Assembly (NCBI GenBank): GCA_934778125.1
Contig: CAKVOF010000023.1
Coordinates: forward strand, 1-19,464
Source: an uncultured Clostridia bacterium
Lineage (GTDB): Bacteria; Bacillota; Clostridia; Christensenellales; UBA1242
Direction: 5' to 3'
Length of the DNA stretch: 19,464 nucleotides
The notes under the pieces are model-generated. The model searched no databases, was not told the DNA's origin, and was given only the letters and a program-made list of their open reading frames with translations. Below, in pieces: positions 13,634 through 19,464 of the stretch (position 1 is the first letter of the stretch; each line of letters opens with the position of its first letter). Position numbers and translations under genes: made by a program.

Positions 13634-16600
13634 TAGTTTCTTAGATAAGCTTAATAAAGAACAGAAAGAATTTGTTGAATGTGATAACAATATTCTTGTT
13701 TCTGCGAGTGCAGGTACTGGAAAAACTTCAGCAATGGTTTCTAAATTGCTCTGGTTAATCGCTGGTAGGAAAATACCAGTTAAGCGATTATTGGTTGTAA
13801 CATACACAAAAGCAGCTGCAAATGAAATGTTAGATAGATTGCAAAAACTTTTGTTGAAATACTCATCAGAGTGTGGGGTTGATGAAAGGAAGTTTATTTA
13901 CGATCAAATTGATGATCTTGTTAATGCTGATATTTCAACAATACATAGTGTTTGCAAAAAATGGATTGTAAAATATTTTTCTCAACTTGGGATTGATCCA
14001 TCATTTGAAATATTAGATGATAGAGAGTCAAGTTTCTTGTTTAATAAAGCAATTACAAATGTTTTTAATAATTACACAATTGAAAACAATGACCGATTTT
14101 ATATGTTGTTCAACTTGTTTAACGCTAGCAGGAAAGATGAGAACTTAAAGCAAGTGATCTTTAAGTTAGTTAATTTTATGCGAACAAAAACAGATATTGA
14201 TGAGTGGAAAACAAAATTATTTGATAAATCATACATCGAAAACGCTGATGATAATATTTGTGTGAGTTTTATATTTGAGTACTTAAAAGGGCAGTTGAAA
14301 GATTTTAAGGAAGAGTTTGAAAGGTTAAAAACAAAGGCGGAAGTATTAAGTGAAAAACATAGCATATATATTCAAAACAGGTTAAATTTTATAAATGATT
14401 TTTGCGATTCTAAAAACTTAATAGAGGGGTGTTTTAATGCGTTTCAAAATTCTTTAATTATGAAGCCAAAGTCATCTAACAAATGGGAGTTAGAAGTTAA
14501 ACTTTTAGATGATGAAATTAAAATACTTGGTGATGAATTTAACAAGTTTAAGGATAACGAAATTAAAAAATTTGGTTTTAGTATTGATGCTGAATGCGAG
14601 GTTGACAATGTGTATGATGATTTTCAATCTGAAATGAAGTTTGTAAAATCCACCACGGAATTTATATTTGAAGTATGTGGTAAAGTATTACAAGAATTTA
14701 CGAGATTAAAGAAGAATAGAAATGTGATTGATTTTTCAGACATTGAGTATTATTCAAATGAACTTACCAAAGATGAAAGAATTGCAAATGATATTATGAA
14801 CTCATATGATTACATATTTGTTGATGAGTATCAAGATGTTAACGAAATGCAAGAAAATATAATTTCTCGTATTGAAAATAATAATATAAATATGATTGGT
14901 GATGTTAAACAAAGTATATATGAGTTTAGAAGGTCAACACCTAAAATATTTATTGATAAACTTAGCAAATATTCAAGTTCAAATTCAGGTAAAGTGTTCT
15001 ATTTTAATGAAAATTATAGAAGCGATGAAAACATTCTAGAATTCACAAATTCAATCATGAATAAACTTGTAACAAAGGATACAATCGGAATTGATTATTC
15101 CCAAAACTCTCAACTTGTTTCAGGCTTTAAAAAGTTTAATCAGGTTGTGGGCGTTAAGTTGGTTAAAAACACAATTGAAGATAATGACACAACAACTAGT
15201 TTAAAATTGAGAGAATTGTATAGAAGCCAAGCAATAGAAGTTGTTAAACATATTTCAAGTTTGCTTGGCACGGAATATAGGCTTGGCGACATCGTGGGGA
15301 ATTACACATATAAAGATATAGCAATTTTATTAAGAAATAAAGGTGATTTTTTATTTGAATTAGTTAAAACTTTAGCTGAATTTAATATTCCAACAACTGC
15401 AAAATATAGGGTAGATTTATTTAAACAAATTGAAATAATAACATTAGTCTCAATTTTAAAAATAATACAAAACCCACTTAATGATATTTCCTTAGCGGTT
15501 GCACTTAAAAGCAAATTGTGTGGGCTTGATGAAAATGATTTGTGTGAAATTTCAAATTGTGCTGGCGAATATTTATATTACAAACTTAAAAACTTCAATG
15601 CAAATGAAATTCTAAAACTTAAAATATCTAACTTTCTTGAATATATATCAAGTTTAAGATTTTACTATGAGCAAACTGATTTGGTGAGCTTAATTAACAA
15701 AGTTTGTATTGATAACGACCTTATTTTTTATTTTAAATGCTTGCCAAATGGTTTGCAAAGAGAAGCGAATATTAAAGAATTTAAAAAGATTGCAAGTGCA
15801 GAAATATATAGTCACAATTTAAGTGGTTTTATTGAATATTTACAAACTATAAAAGATAAAGAATATGAATTGAGTGTGAGTGGTGGAGATAATGCAGTAC
15901 AAATTCTAACAATGCATGGAAGCAAAGGGCTGGGATTTCCTGCTATTATTATTGCTGATTTTAGCACTAAATTTAATGTTAATATGAACATATCTGATTG
16001 TATTATTAACGATAATTTTGGACTTGGGATTAAGTATAAAAATATCAACGAGAGAACAGAAAAAGAAACAATTGTTAGAAAAGCCTGTATGATTGCTAAT
16101 AAGAAAAGTGAAATTGATGAAACAATAAGATTGTTTTATGTTGCATTAACAAGGGCAAAATGTAATTTAATGCTTATTGGAACGATTAATATAGATAGTG
16201 TTAATAAAAAATCGTATAAAAATGTTTATCATTGCCAATCATATTTAGATTATATGTTAATGTCCTTAGATGAGAGTGATCTAAACTATTTTAAAAGCGG
16301 AAGTGAAAATTTCATGATTAACAAAGGAAAGAAGTCTTGCGCAAATGTAAATATAGTTGAACCATCGAACGTTGAAAAAACTTTTGAAAATAAAACTATT
16401 ATTGTTAGAAAAACGACTAGTGATGTAATTAATAAAAATATTGAAGCGTTTAATGTGAACTTTAATAAATATAAAAACAAATCAATTGTTGTTAAAAACA
16501 GTGTCTCTAGCATTTTAAAAGAGGATTGTGACTATCAATTAAACCTACAAAACATAGACAAGTTAAATCTTTTTGATGAATATAATTTAAAAGAAAATGA

Positions 16601-17093
16601 AGCAAGTGAAGTTGGAACTTTGTATCATAAAATTATGGAAAATTTAGAGTTAAATGAGTCACTTAATGAGATTATAGAGAAAGTCCATGAAGTACTTAGT
16701 AATTACGAATGCGATGAAAAAATTAAGGATTTAATTGATATAAATAAAATATATAAGGCAGTTTTGAAAATACAGTTGTTAAAAAATGAAATAACAAATT
16801 TGAAAAAAGAAATGCAGTTTGTTATGAAACTGCCTTATAATAAAGTGGTTGAATCTAGCGATATTGAAGAAAAAGTTATAGTTCAAGGTGTTATGGATTT
16901 GGTATTAGTTGGGAAAGATGAGGCTATTGTGGTTGATTATAAAACAAACAGAAGTTCAAGTAAAGAGTACTATGCAAACCTATATAAAACTCAATTAAAT
17001 CTTTATAAATTAGCGTTGAGTAGGCTTTATCCGAAAAAACAAATTAAGGGATATGTTTATTCATTTACTTGCAATGAATTAATCGAAATGTAA
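13620..17093 (+). CDS. addA: AddA subunit: UvrD-type helicase with RecB-like nuclease
   Basis: AddA is the 3'-5' motor and second nuclease of AddAB. From the ATG at 13620 it has 1157 residues. All helicase motifs are intact: SASAGTGKT (28-36), VDEYQD (D402, E403), DVKQSIYEFRRS, FNENYRSDE, ILTMHGSKGLGFP and RLFYVALTRAK. The nuclease domain has EVGTLYHKIME, GVMD (1090-1093) and DYKT (1106-1109). The ATG overlaps the last 14 bases of addB, so the subunits are made by coupled translation. The SD (AAAAGG) is weak and close. An in-frame TTG at 13608 is an alternative start four codons earlier. No clear terminator follows. Confidence 0.96.
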   Translation: MKLINSFLDKLNKEQKEFVECDNNILVSASAGTGKTSAMVSKLLWLIAGRKIPVKRLLVVTYTKAAANEMLDRLQKLLLKYSSECGVDERKFIYDQIDDLVNADISTIHSVCKKWIVKYFSQLGIDPSFEILDDRESSFLFNKAITNVFNNYTIENNDRFYMLFNLFNASRKDENLKQVIFKLVNFMRTKTDIDEWKTKLFDKSYIENADDNICVSFIFEYLKGQLKDFKEEFERLKTKAEVLSEKHSIYIQNRLNFINDFCDSKNLIEGCFNAFQNSLIMKPKSSNKWELEVKLLDDEIKILGDEFNKFKDNEIKKFGFSIDAECEVDNVYDDFQSEMKFVKSTTEFIFEVCGKVLQEFTRLKKNRNVIDFSDIEYYSNELTKDERIANDIMNSYDYIFVDEYQDVNEMQENIISRIENNNINMIGDVKQSIYEFRRSTPKIFIDKLSKYSSSNSGKVFYFNENYRSDENILEFTNSIMNKLVTKDTIGIDYSQNSQLVSGFKKFNQVVGVKLVKNTIEDNDTTTSLKLRELYRSQAIEVVKHISSLLGTEYRLGDIVGNYTYKDIAILLRNKGDFLFELVKTLAEFNIPTTAKYRVDLFKQIEIITLVSILKIIQNPLNDISLAVALKSKLCGLDENDLCEISNCAGEYLYYKLKNFNANEILKLKISNFLEYISSLRFYYEQTDLVSLINKVCIDNDLIFYFKCLPNGLQREANIKEFKKIASAEIYSHNLSGFIEYLQTIKDKEYELSVSGGDNAVQILTMHGSKGLGFPAIIIADFSTKFNVNMNISDCIINDNFGLGIKYKNINERTEKETIVRKACMIANKKSEIDETIRLFYVALTRAKCNLMLIGTINIDSVNKKSYKNVYHCQSYLDYMLMSLDESDLNYFKSGSENFMINKGKKSCANVNIVEPSNVEKTFENKTIIVRKTTSDVINKNIEAFNVNFNKYKNKSIVVKNSVSSILKEDCDYQLNLQNIDKLNLFDEYNLKENEASEVGTLYHKIMENLELNESLNEIIEKVHEVLSNYECDEKIKDLIDINKIYKAVLKIQLLKNEITNLKKEMQFVMKLPYNKVVESSDIEEKVIVQGVMDLVLVGKDEAIVVDYKTNRSSSKEYYANLYKTQLNLYKLALSRLYPKKQIKGYVYSFTCNELIEM

Positions 17094-17181
17094 TACTTTT
17101 TTAGTGAGTTAGATTAGTATCATCTATAACTTTTATTTAAGCATTTAAGTTTGTTAAAAAGTAATAATTTAAGTCAGTTAA

Positions 17182-17280
17182 GTGTCTTTTATTTTCAATG
17201 ACACCAATAAGTTAATATCAATTCAGTTTAATCGTTGTTTTTAAGATAGGGCTACAACTTTGTTGTTTTGAAAATAAAAG
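17182..17280. repeat. 13-bp inverted repeat enclosing smaller hairpins
   Basis: CTTTTATTTTCAA (17186-17198) and TTGAAAATAAAAG (17268-17280) are perfect inverted copies 69 bases apart. GTGTC (17182-17186) with GACAC (17200-17204) forms a smaller hairpin that excludes the long one. ACAAC (17254-17258) with GTTGT (17262-17266) forms a third. No target-site duplication flanks the element. It could be a small mobile remnant or a switching RNA; neither is shown. Confidence 0.55.
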
Positions 17281-17313
17281 AATTTCTTTATTTGTAAATA
17301 TGTAAATAATTTT

Positions 17314-17345
17314 ATCGAAAAAATCGAAAAATAATCGTGTATAAT
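17314..17345 (+). promoter_or_regulatory. Possible upstream promoter with tandem ATCGAAAAA units
   Basis: TATAAT at 17340-17345 is preceded by TG but has no good -35. Two exact tandem ATCGAAAAA units (17314-17331) occupy the place of the -35, suggesting an activator or repressor site. This is weak evidence. Confidence 0.35.
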
Positions 17346-17357
17346 ACTCTATTTTGT

Positions 17358-17386
17358 TTGGTTTGAAAAATAACGTGTGATATACT
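17358..17386 (+). promoter_or_regulatory. Proximal promoter of the coiled-coil membrane protein
   Basis: TTGGTT (17358-17363) and TATACT (17381-17386) are 17 bases apart with an extended -10 TGA. The start would be near 17393, 43 bases before the ATG. Its CGTGTGATATACT is a near copy of CGTGTATAATACT at 17336-17348. Confidence 0.6.
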
Positions 17387-17435
17387 AAATTATAAGTATG
17401 TATGTAATAATGCGTTAAAGAAAAGGGGAAATGAT

Positions 17436-19464
17436 ATGCTAAATTATATTTTGGCAGAAACGGATGCTGAATTAGGTAGTTCTTTTATTCATAATATTTT
17501 TAAAAATATCTTAAAAACTGTTGGTGGCGTTGGTTTTGATATAATTTTTTATATTTCAATAGCACTTGTTGCATTGAATATTTTGATTATGCTCCTAATT
17601 ATATGGAATTCATATGAAGTTAAACTTTTGAAATCTGTTAAGAAATTAAATCGTTTTTTTGAAAAAAATCCGCATGTAACAGAAGATAATTTAATCACGC
17701 TTAATGATAAGATGAAAAAAGTTCCTAAAACTTTGAGATATTGCTGGCAAGAATATATGCTTTATAGAGATAAGCTTCCAAGCGACTATATGACAACCAC
17801 AACATGCATAGATCAGCCTATTAAAACTTCAAAATATGGAACGGCTCTTAAAGTTGCATCAATCTTTGGTGTTATTATTGGAATTTTATCATTTTTATCT
17901 TACATAGGTATGATAGTAAATTTAGCAACTGGCAACACAATTGATGGCGTAGAGCTTAAGTCAACAACACCAATTTCTGTTAATATGATTTGGCAGTTTG
18001 TAACAGTTCCACTACTTGTTGTTGCAGTAAATTATCTATTTGTTGTTATAGGTAGATACGCTAGATCAAATAGGGTTAAAGACTTGTATTTTGAATTTCA
18101 CGATTTTTCAAGGTTTATTAATAAAGCATGTGCAACAATGCCAAGCTTTATAGATTACGAAGTTTTATTTACTCAAAAAGAAATTAAAGAAGGGATTCCT
18201 GTTCTTCAAGAGTATCTAGAAAAACGAGCTTTGCAAGAACAAAAAGAGGCTGAAAACGCAAAATTAAACGCGGTTGAATATGAAAAATTTGATTTTAATG
18301 ATTTAGGCATAGAAAATGCCATTCTGCTTGATAGGGCGATGAAAGAAAGCGAAAAGTATTTTAATGTTAAGCGAGATTTAACTGAGAAATTAAATGCTAA
18401 AGAATCTGAGATAAATAACTTTTCTAAAAACTTCGATGAAGTAACTAAAGATTATGAGAGAAAGGCTCAAGCAATTAAAGAAAACTTAACACAATTAAAT
18501 GAACAGTTAAACAACACTGTCGTTAAAATTGAAGCAAATTATATCAAAAAACGTCACAATGAAGAACAGGTTAAATTGCAACAACTTGAAAAAGACTATG
18601 ATTTAGCAAGTGTTCGTTTTAACAAGCAACAATCAGATTTAGAAGAAGAATGCGAAGTTTTAAGAAATGAGATAAAAGAAAGAAAGAGTGATGTTGAAGA
18701 GGCTATAAAGGTTGAAGGAAAAGCTTATGCTAACAAAGTTTATGGAATAATCAATAGAACTATCACAGCTCAAAATGAACCATATTTTTCTAAACTAGAA
18801 CAAGAGAAGCAAGCCCTAGCTAACCAAGTCTCTATGCTAAGTCAGAATTTAAATGCCACACAAGCAGAACTTGAAGCTAGGAAGAACCAAATTGCACAAG
18901 CTGTTCAAGAGTTAAATTATAGGAAAGCAGAGATTGCTGCAATTTCAAGCGTTAGAGAATATTTCACGTCATTAGAATTTAAACAATTGGTTAAAAATAA
19001 TAAGAAAAAATTGAAGAGGGGTGAAGGTTCTAACGAATATTCAGAGATGATTGAACAACTTCAAACGGAACTTAATAATAAGCAAGCAGAAGTTGATAGA
19101 TTGAATCAAGCAATTAATCAAATGCAACAAGAATTAACAGTGAAAACAAATGAACTAACTGCAAAAAATGAAGAATTAAAGATGAAAAATTCGGAGTTAG
19201 ATTCTAAAAATGCAGAATTGCAAGAGAAAAATGCAGAATTGCAAGAAAAGGATAAAAAAATCATTGAACAAGAAAAAGTAATCGGTGAACACAAAGGAAT
19301 ACTTCACAATAAAGATGAAGAATTAAAATCTAAAAATGCTCAAAAAGAAGAAAATGAGAATAGACTTTTAAGTAAGTTGAAATCTTTAGAGGGTTACGAG
19401 AAAAAGTATCAAGATGAAAAAAATAGAATTAAGAGTAAGAATTTAGATAAATTAAGATCAATAC
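17436..19464 (+). CDS. Membrane protein with ExbB/ZorA-like topology and long coiled-coil tail (3' cut)
   Basis: AAGGGG lies 7 bases before the ATG; 676 residues are visible before the window ends. A short N-terminal segment leads to membrane helix 1 (about 36-57). A cytoplasmic stretch of 80 residues follows, including VPKTLRYCWQEYMLYRDKLP. Helices 2 (138-164) and 3 (186-206) are joined by a 20-residue polar loop. From about residue 240 to the end the protein is charged, Gln/Glu/Lys-rich coiled coil, with uninterrupted heptads at 570-646. This layout matches ExbB/TolQ and the Zorya motor protein ZorA, whose tail is also a long coiled coil. I see no decisive sequence signature, so a structural scaffold is equally possible. 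addAB lies upstream. Confidence 0.8.
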   Translation, partial: MLNYILAETDAELGSSFIHNIFKNILKTVGGVGFDIIFYISIALVALNILIMLLIIWNSYEVKLLKSVKKLNRFFEKNPHVTEDNLITLNDKMKKVPKTLRYCWQEYMLYRDKLPSDYMTTTTCIDQPIKTSKYGTALKVASIFGVIIGILSFLSYIGMIVNLATGNTIDGVELKSTTPISVNMIWQFVTVPLLVVAVNYLFVVIGRYARSNRVKDLYFEFHDFSRFINKACATMPSFIDYEVLFTQKEIKEGIPVLQEYLEKRALQEQKEAENAKLNAVEYEKFDFNDLGIENAILLDRAMKESEKYFNVKRDLTEKLNAKESEINNFSKNFDEVTKDYERKAQAIKENLTQLNEQLNNTVVKIEANYIKKRHNEEQVKLQQLEKDYDLASVRFNKQQSDLEEECEVLRNEIKERKSDVEEAIKVEGKAYANKVYGIINRTITAQNEPYFSKLEQEKQALANQVSMLSQNLNATQAELEARKNQIAQAVQELNYRKAEIAAISSVREYFTSLEFKQLVKNNKKKLKRGEGSNEYSEMIEQLQTELNNKQAEVDRLNQAINQMQQELTVKTNELTAKNEELKMKNSELDSKNAELQEKNAELQEKDKKIIEQEKVIGEHKGILHNKDEELKSKNAQKEENENRLLSKLKSLEGYEKKYQDEKNRIKSKNLDKLRSI
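19143..19373 (+). repeat. 21-base heptad repeats in the coiled-coil tail
   Basis: Eleven successive seven-residue units begin with KTNELTA, KNEELKM, KNSELDS and then two KNAELQE. The two KNAELQE units (19206-19226 and 19227-19247) differ by one base. The array points to tandem 21-base duplication that lengthens the coiled coil without breaking the heptad register. Confidence 0.85.

Larger units (their letters stand above)
17094..17435 (+). other. AT-rich spacer with repeats and promoters, no gene seen
   Basis: This 342-base gap holds no convincing reading frame on either strand and no tRNA. It contains a 95-base inverted-repeat element (17186-17280), two tandem ATCGAAAAA units (17314-17331) and two promoter-like sequences before the next gene. 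There is no obvious terminator for addA. Confidence 0.7.

Noticed and set aside
13526..13807. Minus-strand frame across the addB-addA junction
   Set aside because: Both plus-strand genes are firmly identified there, and the frame has no recognisable domain.
708..17165. TTGTTAAAAAGTA shared by the leader at 711 and the spacer near 17150
   Set aside because: A single A/T-rich 13-base match in 19 kb with no shared context is likely chance.
1..19464. CRISPR array, insertion sequence, tRNA or phage genes
   Set aside because: No regularly spaced repeats, transposase, cloverleaf or phage structural genes were seen on reading both strands.
1..19464. Mollicute code with TGA as tryptophan
   Set aside because: TGA ends the gene at 2155-2157 and all conserved tryptophans (for example in SecE and NusG) are TGG.

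Overview
The window comes from a low-GC, AT-rich bacterium using the standard code: TGA ends the gene at 2155-2157 and tryptophan is TGG throughout. Strong Shine-Dalgarno sites, A/T-rich promoters, an L10 leader RNA, a DUF1540-type cysteine protein, YugP-like peptidases and AddAB all suggest a Bacillota (Firmicutes, clostridial type) chromosome, possibly an uncultured gut lineage. I cannot name the genus.

Region 1 (1-6245, plus strand) is the translation/transcription cluster: the 3' end of tuf, an unrecognised 470-residue gene with an unusual hairpin leader, then rpmG-secE-nusG, rplK-rplA and rplJ-rplL. Two copies of an L1-binding site, before rplK and before rplA, and a full L10 leader with attenuator imply autogenous control of the ribosomal genes. 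rpoB/rpoC do not follow rplL; the cluster ends in a bidirectional terminator.

Region 2 (6246-10033) is mostly minus strand. rplI converges on rplL. A small two-module cysteine protein lies on the plus strand. A minus-strand group follows: an unrecognised 314-residue protein and two paralogous membrane zinc peptidases. The upstream peptidase gene has a promoter placed so that its mRNA would be leaderless, and the second gene overlaps it by ATGA.

Region 3 (10034-17093, plus strand) holds a small unknown gene and addB-addA, a recombination and DNA-degradation operon with overlapping genes. Both nuclease domains and the AddB iron-sulphur cysteines are present, but the AddB N-terminal Walker A is lost.

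Region 4 (17094-19464) is a structured AT-rich spacer with tandem promoters, then a gene cut by the window edge. It encodes a three-helix membrane protein with ExbB/MotA/ZorA-like topology and a cytoplasmic coiled-coil tail of more than 400 residues. This is the best candidate here for an undescribed system; its partner gene would lie just beyond the window.
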